Source: Pseudomonas sp. Irchel 3A7
GTDB taxonomy: Bacteria > Pseudomonadota > Gammaproteobacteria > Pseudomonadales > Pseudomonadaceae
Length of the DNA stretch: 64,000 bases
Assembly: GCF_900187565.1 (NCBI RefSeq)
Contig: NZ_FYED01000023.1
Coordinates: 34,020 to 98,019, forward strand
Reading direction: 5' to 3'
Part shown: one piece after another, positions 55,981-64,000 of the stretch
Layout of the letters: each line of letters starts with the position of its first letter
How positions within the stretch are numbered: the first letter of the stretch is position 1
Made by a program: the position numbers and the translations under genes
Notes under the pieces: model-generated
Told to the model about the DNA's origin: nothing
Databases searched by the model: none
What the model saw: the letters and a program-made list of their open reading frames with translations, nothing else

Positions 55981-56916
55981 CTACTGGCTCGCCAACCGCG
56001 CACTGGCCATCGCCAACCCATCCTTGCCATCCCGACTGCTAACCCCCGAAAGCCAAGCCTCCAGTACCGCCGGATTGGCCTTCAACCACGCCTTGGCCGC
56101 CGCCCGTGGCTTCTGGTTCTGGTTCAACACCGCGTCCATCAACTGGTTCTCCATGGCCAGGCTGAACTCCATGTTCTGCAGGAGTTTGCCAACGTTGCTG
56201 CATTCCTTGAGGTAGTCCTTGCGCACGTTGGTGTAGACCGTGGCCTGGCCGAAGTTCGGGCCGAAGTACTCGTCACCGCCACTGAGGTACTTCATCTTGT
56301 TGCGGGTGTTCATCGGGTGCGGCTCCCAGCCGAGGAACACCATCCATTCGTTTTTGCGCGTGGCGCGTTTGACTTGCGAGAGCATCGCCGCTTCGCTTGA
56401 CTCGACGATTTTGAAGTCCTTCAGGCCGAAGGCGTTCTTGTCGATCATGGTCTGGATCAGCCGGTTGCCGTCGTTACCCGGTTCGATCCCGTAGAGCTGG
56501 CCATTGAGTTTGTCCTTGAATCGGGCGATGTCGGCGAAGTCGTGCAGCCCGGCGTCGTACACGTAATCGGGCACCGCCAGGGTGTATTTGGCACCATGCA
56601 GGTTGGCGCGCACGGTTTCCACGGTGCCGGCGTCGCGGTAGGGCTTGATGTCGTTTTCGGTGGTGGGCATCCAGTTGCCGAGGAACACATCCAGCTCCTT
56701 GCCGGAGGACAAGGCGCGGTAGGTCACCGGGATCGACAGCAAGGTGGTTTTGGTCTTGTAGCCGAGGGATTCCAGCACCTCGCTGGCGACGGCGGTGGTG
56801 ACGGTGATGTCGGTCCAGCCGACGTCGGAGAAACGCACCGTGGCACAGGACTCCGGTTCGGCGGCTTGGGTGAGCAACGGGATACTGAGGGATGCAAGCA
56901 AGAGCAAGGCTTTCAT
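55981..56916 (-). CDS. Choline/quaternary-amine ABC transporter binding protein (ChoX-like)
   Basis: A 311-residue periplasmic protein. The ATG at 56916 with GAGGAG upstream starts a signal peptide ending TQA (about residue 18). The mature protein begins EPESCATVRFSDVGWTDI, and GNWMPTTENDI, GIEPGNDGN and FLGWEPHPMN are characteristic of the ChoX/CbcX/CaiX branch of OpuAC-like proteins, whose Trp residues bind the trimethylammonium group. No permease or ATPase gene is nearby, so it likely docks with a shared transporter elsewhere, as the Pseudomonas Cbc system does. The exact ligand is not decided. Confidence 0.9.
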   Translation of the reverse strand: MKALLLLASLSIPLLTQAAEPESCATVRFSDVGWTDITVTTAVASEVLESLGYKTKTTLLSIPVTYRALSSGKELDVFLGNWMPTTENDIKPYRDAGTVETVRANLHGAKYTLAVPDYVYDAGLHDFADIARFKDKLNGQLYGIEPGNDGNRLIQTMIDKNAFGLKDFKIVESSEAAMLSQVKRATRKNEWMVFLGWEPHPMNTRNKMKYLSGGDEYFGPNFGQATVYTNVRKDYLKECSNVGKLLQNMEFSLAMENQLMDAVLNQNQKPRAAAKAWLKANPAVLEAWLSGVSSRDGKDGLAMASARLASQ

Positions 56917-57002
56917 GGATCGACTCCTCAAGGTAAACGTCGGCAGCGGTTTTTGGGTGTCACGGTCTTGTTGTTATGGGTAATGCGATTAAGGCATTTA
57001 CT

Positions 57003-57124
57003 TGTGGCGAGCGAGCTTGCTCGCGTTGGGCTGCGAAGCGGCCCCTGCGCTCTTTCAGTCAGACCAGGTTGGCTGGATTTACGACTGCTTCGCAGCCGAA
57101 CGGGAGTGAACTCCCTCGCCACAG
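57003..57124. repeat. Inverted repeat of a further REP variant (TGTGGCGAGCGAGCTTGCTCGC)
   Basis: The ends TGTGGCGAG(C/G)GAG and CTCCCTCGCCACA are inverted, with an inner inverted pair GGCTGCGAAGC / GCTTCGCAGCC. The arms have diverged from each other. It fills half the gap between the dehydrogenase and the binding-protein genes. Confidence 0.75.
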
Positions 57125-57148
57125 GTTATTTGCTCGCTTTGCCATCAG

Positions 57149-58630
57149 TTAATTGGACGGTTGATCGACACCAAACCAGTTCAACGCCGCCGGTTCGGTA
57201 TTGAGGTAGATGTGCTTGAGTTCGGTGAACTCATCGAGCCCGGCCCGGGACAGTTCGCGGCCAATGCCGCTGGATTTGTAGCCGCCCCATGGCGCTTGCG
57301 GGAAGGCGGCGTTGTAGTCGTTGATCCACAGGGTGCCGACCCGCAGCCGCCTGGCCATGCGGTAAGCCTTGCCGATGTCTTGGGTCCAGACGCCGGCCGC
57401 CAGGCCGTAAGGCGTATCGTTGGCCAGTTGCAGGGCCTGGGCTTCGTCGTTGAAGCGTTCGACAGTAATCACCGGGCCGAAGACTTCCTCTTGGGCGATG
57501 CGCATCTCGGCGGTGACGTTGCCCAGCAAGGTCGGGCGCAACCAGAAGCCGCGCTCGAACTGCTCGGCAATGGTCCCGCCGGCCAGCAAGGTCGCGCCTT
57601 GCTCGACGGCAGCGGCAATCATCGTAAGGATCAGATCGCGCTGGCCGGCAGAAATCAGCGGACCCATTTGCGTTGATTGATCGAGGCCGTTGCCCAGGCG
57701 AATGTTCAGGATGCGTTGGCGTAGTGCGTCGATAAACCGGTCATGAATGCTGTCTTCGACCAACAGTCGCGAGCCCGCAGAGCAGATTTGCCCGGCATTG
57801 AAAAACACCGCGTTCAAGGCCTGATCCAGCGCCACGTCGAAATCGGCATCGGCAAACACGATGTTCGGATTCTTGCCGCCCAGTTCCAGCGCCACGCGCT
57901 TGAAGTTGCCGCTGGCGGCGCGCATCACTTTGCCGCCGGCCCCGGCGCCGCCGGTCAGCGACACCAGGTCGACGTCATGGCTGGCGGCGAGCAACTCGCC
58001 GACATCGCCCGGGCCGCACAGCAGATTGAACACACCCTCAGGTAACCCGGTCTGCGCCAGCAGTGCGGTCAAGCGATGAGCCGTCATCGGCGTTAGGCTG
58101 CTGGGTTTGAACACGACGGTATTGCCGGCGGCCAGGGCCGGAGCGATCTTCCACACCGCTTGCAGCAGCGGGTAGTTCCACGGGGCGATCAAGGCGCACA
58201 CGCCCACCGGCTCGCGCTGGTTGAAGCTGATGACATGGGCCGGCGCATGGCTGTTGACGCTGGCGCTTTCGCTTTCCAGCAGCGCCGCGTAGTAGCGGAA
58301 TGTCGCCACCACGTTGCCGATGTCAGCCAGGCTTTCGACCAGCGTCTTGCCGGCATTGAGGGTTTCCAGGCGGGCCAGGTGCTCGCTGTCCTGTTCGATC
58401 AGCGCGGCTATGTTCTGCATCAGCTGCGCACGCTCGGTGACCGGCATCGTCGGCCAGGAACCGTCATCGAACGCCTGGCGCGCGGCGCTGATCGCCCGTT
58501 GCGCGTCCGCTGCGTCGGCGACGGCCACCTGTGCCAGGACTTCTTCGGTGGCGGGGTTGATCACATCGCGATAGCGCTGCGCCTGTGGTGCCTGCCAACT
58601 GCCCGCGATGAACAAACGAATCTGCAGCAT
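57149..58630 (-). CDS. Aldehyde dehydrogenase, betaine-aldehyde-dehydrogenase-like
   Basis: A 493-residue NAD(P)-dependent dehydrogenase. The cofactor and active-site regions are present: IAPWNYPLLQAVWKIAPAL, catalytic Glu in ALELGGKNP and nucleophile Cys in NAGQICSAGSR. It is closest in look to betaine or aminoaldehyde dehydrogenases. With the GMC enzyme nearby it could oxidise an alcohol-derived aldehyde of a quaternary amine. It need not be the main BetB, which in Pseudomonas usually sits in betIBA. The ATG follows GGAG. Confidence 0.9.
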   Translation of the reverse strand: MLQIRLFIAGSWQAPQAQRYRDVINPATEEVLAQVAVADAADAQRAISAARQAFDDGSWPTMPVTERAQLMQNIAALIEQDSEHLARLETLNAGKTLVESLADIGNVVATFRYYAALLESESASVNSHAPAHVISFNQREPVGVCALIAPWNYPLLQAVWKIAPALAAGNTVVFKPSSLTPMTAHRLTALLAQTGLPEGVFNLLCGPGDVGELLAASHDVDLVSLTGGAGAGGKVMRAASGNFKRVALELGGKNPNIVFADADFDVALDQALNAVFFNAGQICSAGSRLLVEDSIHDRFIDALRQRILNIRLGNGLDQSTQMGPLISAGQRDLILTMIAAAVEQGATLLAGGTIAEQFERGFWLRPTLLGNVTAEMRIAQEEVFGPVITVERFNDEAQALQLANDTPYGLAAGVWTQDIGKAYRMARRLRVGTLWINDYNAAFPQAPWGGYKSSGIGRELSRAGLDEFTELKHIYLNTEPAALNWFGVDQPSN

Positions 58631-58832
58631 GTGCGTCTCCAGCCAAGTGGGTCGTGGTCGTCACTATGGCGCTGCCCGCGGAGCTGCTCTTGATCAAACG
58701 CGGCATATCCACGCCGTTTTCTCACGGTCGCGGCGCTGCGAAATAACGGCAGCCAATGTCGTTTCCCGTCAAGTGCGCGCAAGGCGTATCCCTACACTGC
58801 CAGGCAATCGATCAACCTCTGTGGAGTCCGCA

Positions 58833-59585
58833 ATGAATCAACCTGTCGAGCAACTGAGAATCCGCCTGGCCTGCGCGTTCCGTTGGGCCGCGCGGCTGAA
58901 CCTGCACGAGTCCATCGCCAATCACTTCAGCGTGGCGGTGTCGGGGGACGGTCGCGAGTTCTTGATCAACCCGTACGGCAAGCATTTCTCGCGGATCAAG
59001 GCCGGCGACTTGCTGCTGGTCAATGCCGATGAACCGGCCAGCCTTGATCGACCCGACGCGCCGGACATCACTGCCTGGGCCTTGCACAGTGCCTTGCACC
59101 GCAATCAGCCCCACGCCCGCTGCATCCTGCATACCCATTCCAAATACGCGACGGCGTTGGCGTGTCTCAAGGATTCACGCCTGCCGCCGATCGAGCAGAA
59201 CGGCATGCGCTTTTTCGAGCGTGTGGTCATCGACGATGGCTTCGACGGCATGGGCCTGGGGGACGAGGCCGAGCGGGTCAGCCGCCTGCTGGGGGACAAA
59301 CCGATTCTGTTGATGGGCCATCACGGCGTACTGGTCGCGGCGCCAAGTGTCGCCCAGGCGTTCGACGATCTGTATTACTTCGAGCGGGCCTGCGAAAGCT
59401 ACATCACTGCGTTGTCGACCGGCCGCGAACTGCGCATCGCCAGCGACGAAATCGCGCGCAAGACCTGCCGGCAATGGCTCGACTATCCGGGCTTTGCCGA
59501 CAAGCATTTCAATGCATTGATGGGGATACTGGACGAAGAAGAGCCTGAGTACCGCCTGATGACGGCCGATCAGAGGGACCTGTAG
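58833..59585 (+). CDS. Class II aldolase/adducin-family protein
   Basis: A 250-residue protein of the zinc-dependent aldolase/epimerase fold. Motifs include LHESIANHFS, FLINPYGKHFSRI, the metal-binding ARCILHTHSKY (His-x-His) and LLMGHHGVLVAA with a third His. The ATG at 58833 follows GGAG. It is divergent from the aldehyde dehydrogenase and convergent with the regulator gene. Its role with the quaternary-amine genes is unclear: it might cleave or decarboxylate a hydroxylated intermediate. Confidence 0.88.
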   Translation: MNQPVEQLRIRLACAFRWAARLNLHESIANHFSVAVSGDGREFLINPYGKHFSRIKAGDLLLVNADEPASLDRPDAPDITAWALHSALHRNQPHARCILHTHSKYATALACLKDSRLPPIEQNGMRFFERVVIDDGFDGMGLGDEAERVSRLLGDKPILLMGHHGVLVAAPSVAQAFDDLYYFERACESYITALSTGRELRIASDEIARKTCRQWLDYPGFADKHFNALMGILDEEEPEYRLMTADQRDL

Positions 59586-59589
59586 GCGC

Positions 59590-59639
59590 CAGGCTTGCCG
59601 GCGAAGGCGTCCTCAAGTGCGCCTTCGCCGGCAAGCCTG
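59590..59639. repeat. Perfect 20-base inverted repeat between convergent genes
   Basis: The arms CAGGCTTGCCGGCGAAGGCG (59590-59609) and its exact complement (59620-59639) enclose a 10-base loop. It is a fresh-looking REP variant with GGCTTGCCGGCGAAGGCG core and may end both transcripts. Confidence 0.85.
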
Positions 59640-59661
59640 ACTCCGACGAAAAGCGATCGCA

Positions 59662-60726
59662 TCACTGTGCTTCGGTCGGCCGCTGTTCCTTGCGCAGCGG
59701 CTGGCGCATCACCGGGGCGGTCCACACCTGGCTGCGGTCTTCGCTGGGCGGACAGCCGAAGCGTGCGCGGTAGGTGCGGGAAAAGTGTTCCAGCGAACCG
59801 AACCCGGAACAGGCCGCCACTTGTGCCACGCTCAGGCGCGTCTGTTGCAGCAAACTGTGGGCCTTGGCCAGCCGCAAGGTGATGTAGTACTTGAGCGGTG
59901 ACAGACCGGTCTGGTGCTTGAATTGCCGCTCCAGTTGCCGACGCGACAACCCGACCTGGCCGGCAATCGCCTCGCAATCCAGCGGTTCCTCCAGGGCCTT
60001 TTCCATCAACTGCACGGCGCGGCGAATCTTGCTGCCGTACAGGCCGGTGTTGGTCAGGCCGCCGTCGAGCTGATTGTCCGCCGGCGCACGCACCTGGCCC
60101 ATCAACAGGTGCATGCCGATTTCCCGTGCCAGCTCGCTGTCGATGCTCTGGCCGATCCAGCCGAGCAGCATGTCCAGCGTCGTTGTCGCGCCGGCACAGG
60201 TCATGCGCTGGCGTTCCAGGGTGTAGAGCTGAGGCTTGGCATGGACCCGCGGATAGCTTTCCTGAAAACCCTGCAGATTGTCCCAATGCACGGCGGCTTC
60301 ATAACCATCAAGCACGCCAGCGGCAGCCAGTAACTCGGTGCCGGTTTCCACGCCCATCAACACCGCGCCGAACAGTGCCTGTTTGCGCAGCCAGCTCTTG
60401 AGCGCCAGATTGCGACTGTGTTTGTGCACATCGAAACTGGCAATCACCAGGCACACATCAAACCCCTGGTCGGCCTTCAAACCATCGTTGGCGACGGTGG
60501 TCAGGCCGTTGCTGGCCTGCACCGGCTCGCCATCGAGCGACAACAGCGACCACTGGAACAATTGGCGCTGACTCAACCAGTTGGCAATCGCCAAGGGCTC
60601 CAGCACGGCGGCCAGGCCGAAGTTGGAAAACGACGGCAACAGCAACACCGCCACGCGCATGGGCGCGACATCGCCGCGCCGCCAGGTGAATCGGTTTTCT
60701 GTATGACTGGACGACTGACTGCTCAT
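59662..60726 (-). CDS. GlxA-type AraC regulator, GbdR/CdhR-like
   Basis: A 354-residue regulator. An N-terminal DJ-1/PfpI-like amidotransferase fold (MRVAVLLLPSFSNFGLAAVL onward; central GVETGTELLAAAGVL) is fused to a C-terminal AraC DNA-binding domain (LSRRQLERQFKHQTGLSP, ACSGFGSLEHFSRTYRARFG). This is the family of GbdR, CdhR and ArgR, which control glycine betaine, carnitine and arginine catabolism in Pseudomonas. It starts 9 bases after the GMC dehydrogenase stop, so the two are co-transcribed. It probably controls the surrounding genes in response to a quaternary amine. Confidence 0.9.
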   Translation of the reverse strand: MSSQSSSHTENRFTWRRGDVAPMRVAVLLLPSFSNFGLAAVLEPLAIANWLSQRQLFQWSLLSLDGEPVQASNGLTTVANDGLKADQGFDVCLVIASFDVHKHSRNLALKSWLRKQALFGAVLMGVETGTELLAAAGVLDGYEAAVHWDNLQGFQESYPRVHAKPQLYTLERQRMTCAGATTTLDMLLGWIGQSIDSELAREIGMHLLMGQVRAPADNQLDGGLTNTGLYGSKIRRAVQLMEKALEEPLDCEAIAGQVGLSRRQLERQFKHQTGLSPLKYYITLRLAKAHSLLQQTRLSVAQVAACSGFGSLEHFSRTYRARFGCPPSEDRSQVWTAPVMRQPLRKEQRPTEAQ

Positions 60727-60735
60727 GACTGATCT

Positions 60736-62397
60736 CTATCGTTGCCGTGTCTGCCATTGCGGATGAATCCATACCGGCGCCTCGGAGGGCGGCAAGGGTT
60801 GCCTGCCGCGAATCATGTCGCTGGCCTTTTCCGCGATCATCACCGTCGGCGCGTTGGTGTTGCCGCTGACAATCACCGGCATGATCGAAGCGTCCACCAC
60901 CCGCAAGCCATCGAGGCCATGCACGCGCAGTTGCGGGTCGACCACCGCTTCGGCATCGCTCGACGGCCCCATCTTGCAAGTACCGCTGGCATGGTAGCCG
61001 GTTTCCGTGACTTGCCTGGCCCAGGCATCCAGCGCTTCGTCACTTTGCGCGTGCGGGCCGGGCACCAGTTCCTCGCCCCTGAACGCGGCCATGGCCGGTT
61101 GCGCGATGATCTCGCGCACCAATCGCGCACCGGCGCGCATGTCAGCTCGATCCTGCTCGGTTTTCAGATAATTGAACAGGATGCGCGGTGGCTGTCGAGG
61201 GTCGGCGCTATTGAGGGTGACGCTGCCCAGGCTGGTGGGGCGCATCAGGTCGATATGGATCTGGAAGGCGTGGTCCGGCACCAGATCGACACTGCCGGGT
61301 TTTACCGCCAGCGGCATGAAGGTCAGTTGCAGGTCGGGGTGTTCGACCCCGGCCCGGGAGCGAATGAACGCCCCGGCTTCGAAATGGTTGCTCGCCGCCA
61401 GCCCGTCGTGGGTGACGAACCAGCGTGCGCCTATCCACCATTTGCCCGGCGCGGTGGTCCAGGGATACAGCGACACCGGTTTCTTGCACAGGTACTGCAC
61501 GACGGTGTCGGGATGGTCGTTGAGGCGCCGGCCGACACCGGGCAGGTCATGTTTGACTGTGATGCCGAGGTCGCGCAGTTCCGCCGCCGGGCCTACACCA
61601 GACAGCAGCAACAGCTGTGGGGAATTGATCGCACCGGCGGTCAGCAGCACTTCGCGGCGGGCTTGGGCGGTGTGGATTTCGCCGTTCTGTTCGTACTCGA
61701 TGCCGATGGCGCGTCGGTCGTCGAACAGAATGCGCAACGCCAGTGCGTCGGTGTGCACCTGCACATTGCCCCGGCCCAGCGCTTCGCGCAGATAACCGCG
61801 CGAAGTGCTCCAGCGACGGCCGTTGCGGGTGGTGCGGTCCACCGGGCCGAAGGCTTCCTGGCGATAACCGTTCAGGTCGCTGCTCAAGCCATACCCGGCC
61901 TCGACACCGGCTGCGAGAAACGCCGCGCACAATGGCGTTTGCGTATCGCCGGGGGTGACATGCAGATGCCCGGTCGCCCCGCGGTAATCGTCCGCGCCGT
62001 CGGCATGGTTCTGCGCACGTTTGAAATACGGCAGCACTTCTTGATAACGCCAGCCTTCGCAACCCTGTTCGGCCCAGGCGTCGTAATCCCGGGCATGGCC
62101 GCGGATGTAAACCATGCCATTGATCGACGACGAACCGCCCAGAGTCCGGCCTCGCGGCGTGCCGATGCGACGACCGTCCAGGTACGGTTCAGGCTCTGAG
62201 CTATAGCTCCAGTTGTAGCGTGTGCCACCGACCACCATCCCCACCGCGGACGGCATGTCGATGGTCCAGCTCTTGTCCGCAGGCCCGGCCTCCAGCAGCA
62301 GAATCCGCACCGCCGGATCTTCGCCCAGGCGGTTGGCCAGCACGCAGCCCGCAGAGCCTGCGCCCACAATCAGGTAATCAAACTCATGGTTGGCCAT
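60736..62397 (-). CDS. GMC-family oxidoreductase, choline-dehydrogenase-like
   Basis: A 553-residue FAD-dependent alcohol dehydrogenase. The dinucleotide-binding motif VGAGSAGCVLANRL lies at residues ~11-24, GGSSSINGMVYIRGH is the GMC signature 1 region, and the C-terminal YHASGTCKMG holds the active-site His. It resembles BetA, but several GMC enzymes act on other alcohols. An AAGGAG ribosome-binding site lies before the ATG. The regulator gene follows directly. Confidence 0.91.
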   Translation of the reverse strand: MANHEFDYLIVGAGSAGCVLANRLGEDPAVRILLLEAGPADKSWTIDMPSAVGMVVGGTRYNWSYSSEPEPYLDGRRIGTPRGRTLGGSSSINGMVYIRGHARDYDAWAEQGCEGWRYQEVLPYFKRAQNHADGADDYRGATGHLHVTPGDTQTPLCAAFLAAGVEAGYGLSSDLNGYRQEAFGPVDRTTRNGRRWSTSRGYLREALGRGNVQVHTDALALRILFDDRRAIGIEYEQNGEIHTAQARREVLLTAGAINSPQLLLLSGVGPAAELRDLGITVKHDLPGVGRRLNDHPDTVVQYLCKKPVSLYPWTTAPGKWWIGARWFVTHDGLAASNHFEAGAFIRSRAGVEHPDLQLTFMPLAVKPGSVDLVPDHAFQIHIDLMRPTSLGSVTLNSADPRQPPRILFNYLKTEQDRADMRAGARLVREIIAQPAMAAFRGEELVPGPHAQSDEALDAWARQVTETGYHASGTCKMGPSSDAEAVVDPQLRVHGLDGLRVVDASIMPVIVSGNTNAPTVMIAEKASDMIRGRQPLPPSEAPVWIHPQWQTRQR

Positions 62398-62440
62398 GGT
62401 TCGGGGTGCTCCTTCAATGAAAGGTCACAACACAAATCCC

Positions 62441-62533
62441 TTGTGGGAGCGAGCCTGCTCGCGAAAGCGGTGTATCAGTCAACATCGATGTTGAATGTTA
62501 TGGCCTCTTCGCGAGCAGGCTCGCTCCCACAGG
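62441..62533. repeat. REP doublet (REPIN), class A
   Basis: Inverted copies flank a ~43-base spacer in the gap between the Rieske oxygenase and the GMC gene. Confidence 0.88.
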
Positions 62534-62546
62534 GATTGTGGTTGGC

Positions 62547-63716
62547 TTAGATCACGGACTTACCGTGAATCCCGTTAAACACCAACCGATGAAAGTGATG
62601 CACCAGATGCTCGCTCTCGTTGCTGCGCTGGGCGTCGATCATGTAGCGGCCCTGGTCGTAGCCCAGCGAATGCAGGCCTTTCTGCACCGAGATGTTCAGC
62701 GCGATGTCCTCCGGTCCCAGGTCCTCGTTCATCCACTTCATGCAGGACTCGGTGACCTGTGCGGTCTCGGCATTGTTGGAGTAGTAACCAAACCGCAGCA
62801 GCGAGCGCTCGGCGTCCAGCGGAATCATGATGAACGAGCCCAGGAACTCCGAGAACGGGAAGGTGTAGAAGGTGTTGTTCGGCCACATGCCGATGTTGAA
62901 GAAGCATTCGTCCGGGTTGAGATCCTTGCGCAATGGCACACCGTAGGCTTCGGTCACGGTAAGGTTGGCCGGGGCGATGTAGGTCCACCAGTTGTCGCGT
63001 TTGGTCAGCTGGTATCCCTTGAAGTCGATCAGCTTGGCCAGGTCGATATGGCAGGGCCCCGACAACTTGAAGTGATAGCCCTCGATGGAGTTGTCCATGA
63101 TCACCTTCCAGTTGGCCGGCACGATCACGTCCTGTTCTTCGATCAGGCGCATGTTGGCCAGGTCCGGGAACACCCGGCGCATTTCTTCGTCGGCACCGGG
63201 GAACAAATCCCGCAGCGACGGCGCCGCCGGGTCGAGGTTGAAGTAGATGAAGCCGCCCATTTCCTCGGTGCGGATCTGCGGAATGTTGAACTGCTGCAAC
63301 TCGAAGTTTTTCATCTTCTCGCAACGGGGCGCGCTGCGCAGGCTGCCGTCCATTTCGTAGCACCACGAGTGATAGGCACAACGCACCACGCCGCCGGTGG
63401 TGCCGCGACGTTCCTCAAGCAGACGATTGCCGCGATGCTGGCAGACGTTGTGGAACGCATGGATCTGCCCCTGACGATTCTTCGCCACCACCACGCTCTG
63501 GTCGAACAGATCCGTCACCACGAACTGACCCGGCTCGGCAAACTCGCTGACGTGCCCGGCCACATGCCAGGCGTGCATGAAAATGTTGTCGCGCTCGGCC
63601 TTGAACAGGGTCTCATCGTAGAAGTAACGCGAGGGCAGGGTGAAGGCTTCTTCCGGGTCCTGATGATCCCAGCCGTCGATCGAGCTTTGTGCTTTGAGGT
63701 TCTGGACATTTTGCAT
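62547..63716 (-). CDS. Rieske non-heme iron oxygenase, alpha subunit (quaternary-amine type)
   Basis: A 389-residue cytoplasmic oxygenase. The Rieske cluster ligands are Cys92-x-His94 and Cys113-x-x-His116. The mononuclear iron site is in DNSIEGYHFKLSGPCH: His215 and His223, with Glu212 at the bridging position where most Rieske oxygenases have Asp. CntA-type carnitine oxygenases also use Glu there. The start at 63716 has GAGGAG before it; the longer frame is unsupported. Candidate reactions are N-demethylation or C-N cleavage of a betaine or carnitine-like substrate. No reductase partner gene is in the window. Confidence 0.9.
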   Translation of the reverse strand: MQNVQNLKAQSSIDGWDHQDPEEAFTLPSRYFYDETLFKAERDNIFMHAWHVAGHVSEFAEPGQFVVTDLFDQSVVVAKNRQGQIHAFHNVCQHRGNRLLEERRGTTGGVVRCAYHSWCYEMDGSLRSAPRCEKMKNFELQQFNIPQIRTEEMGGFIYFNLDPAAPSLRDLFPGADEEMRRVFPDLANMRLIEEQDVIVPANWKVIMDNSIEGYHFKLSGPCHIDLAKLIDFKGYQLTKRDNWWTYIAPANLTVTEAYGVPLRKDLNPDECFFNIGMWPNNTFYTFPFSEFLGSFIMIPLDAERSLLRFGYYSNNAETAQVTESCMKWMNEDLGPEDIALNISVQKGLHSLGYDQGRYMIDAQRSNESEHLVHHFHRLVFNGIHGKSVI

Positions 63717-63893
63717 CGGGGCGATCTCCTCGGTGACTGGCGCCGCACGGTACGGCTTGGTTGTGGGACCTAATCTAGGGGGCGGGGAGGAGGGCGGATT
63801 GATGTAAAGCGACCAGTTGCAGGGTGAAAACATCAAGGCGAGGATCGTCTCAGGGCGAAAAGATCGCAGCCTTCGGCAGCTCCTTGTATCTCG

Positions 63894-63919
63894 ACTATCG
63901 CTCCATCAGGAGCGATAGT
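63894..63919. terminator. Perfect 11-base inverted repeat near window end
   Basis: ACTATCGCTCC-ATCA-GGAGCGATAGT forms a strong short hairpin. There is no T tract, so a terminator role is uncertain. It overlaps the end of the possible partial gene on the minus strand. Confidence 0.4.
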
Positions 63920-64000
63920 TCTCGACTGATCATCGAGGGAGGGACTTGGAAGCCGTGCAGCTCCTTAGGCTTTTTGCCTGTGATGTAGATCGTGCTCCAG
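63895..64000 (-). CDS. Possible 3' end of an unidentified gene, cut by window edge
   Basis: On the minus strand one frame is open from the window edge for about 34 codons to a TAG at 63895-63897. It reads WSTIYITGKKP and later ELHGFQVPPSM and ISRELSLLMER. The composition is protein-like, but I recognise no family. The stop lies inside a hairpin, and it may be a chance ORF. Confidence 0.3.
   Translation of the reverse strand, partial: WSTIYITGKKPKELHGFQVPPSMISRELSLLMER

Overview
The window is chromosomal DNA from a fluorescent Pseudomonas, most likely of the P. fluorescens group. The main reasons are the pyoverdine (pvd) locus, high GC content, and many intergenic REP doublets of the type common in this group. 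About half the window (1-33.6 kb) is pyoverdine assembly, maturation, uptake and recycling. The rest is a set of accessory metabolic and regulatory units. I saw no tRNA, rRNA, CRISPR array, prophage or insertion sequence.

Pyoverdine region. Two NRPS genes on the + strand open the window. The first is truncated by the window edge and ends in a Thr-type module. The second carries Ser-plus-epimerase, two modules with acidic basic-residue-type pockets, and a thioesterase. An alpha/beta hydrolase follows. Then come the receptor fpvA, the exporter pvdE, the periplasmic maturation genes pvdO, pvdN, pvdM and pvdP, the recycling pump pvdR-pvdT-opmQ, the sigma factor fpvI and the ornithine hydroxylase pvdA. 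The order follows P. aeruginosa PAO1 with three differences: pvdF (formyltransferase) is absent between pvdE and pvdO, fpvR (anti-sigma) is absent between pvdR and fpvI, and pvdQ is not next to pvdA. Where fpvR would be there is a 759-bp near-palindromic repeat. Five exact PvdS boxes (TAAAT-N16-CGT) lie before pvdE, pvdM, pvdP, pvdR and pvdA, and Fur-like sites lie before fpvA and fpvI. The operons are therefore readable from the DNA.

34-42 kb: the Mg2+ P-type ATPase mgtA has a long structured leader. Next is a BvgAS/EvgAS-like phosphorelay of three genes: a receiver-like protein with Asn at the phosphoacceptor position, a LuxR-type response regulator, and an unorthodox sensor with two periplasmic solute-binding domains.

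42-48 kb: an aldo/keto reductase, a PaaI-type thioesterase, a LysR regulator divergent from a pirin gene, two tandem YcaC-type isochorismatase-family hydrolases, and an MscS channel with a C-terminal cyclic-nucleotide-binding domain.

48-56 kb: a complete cell-surface signalling set (FecI-like sigma, FecR-like anti-sigma, TonB-dependent transducer), an AhpD-like protein, and an EmrAB-type efflux pair with two adjacent palindromes in its promoter.

56-63.7 kb: a set of genes that looks like a quaternary-ammonium-compound catabolic cluster. It holds a ChoX-like binding protein, a betaine-aldehyde-dehydrogenase-like enzyme, a class II aldolase, a GbdR-like regulator, a choline-dehydrogenase-like GMC enzyme and a Rieske oxygenase. 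The last ~100 bases may hold the 3' end of another minus-strand gene.
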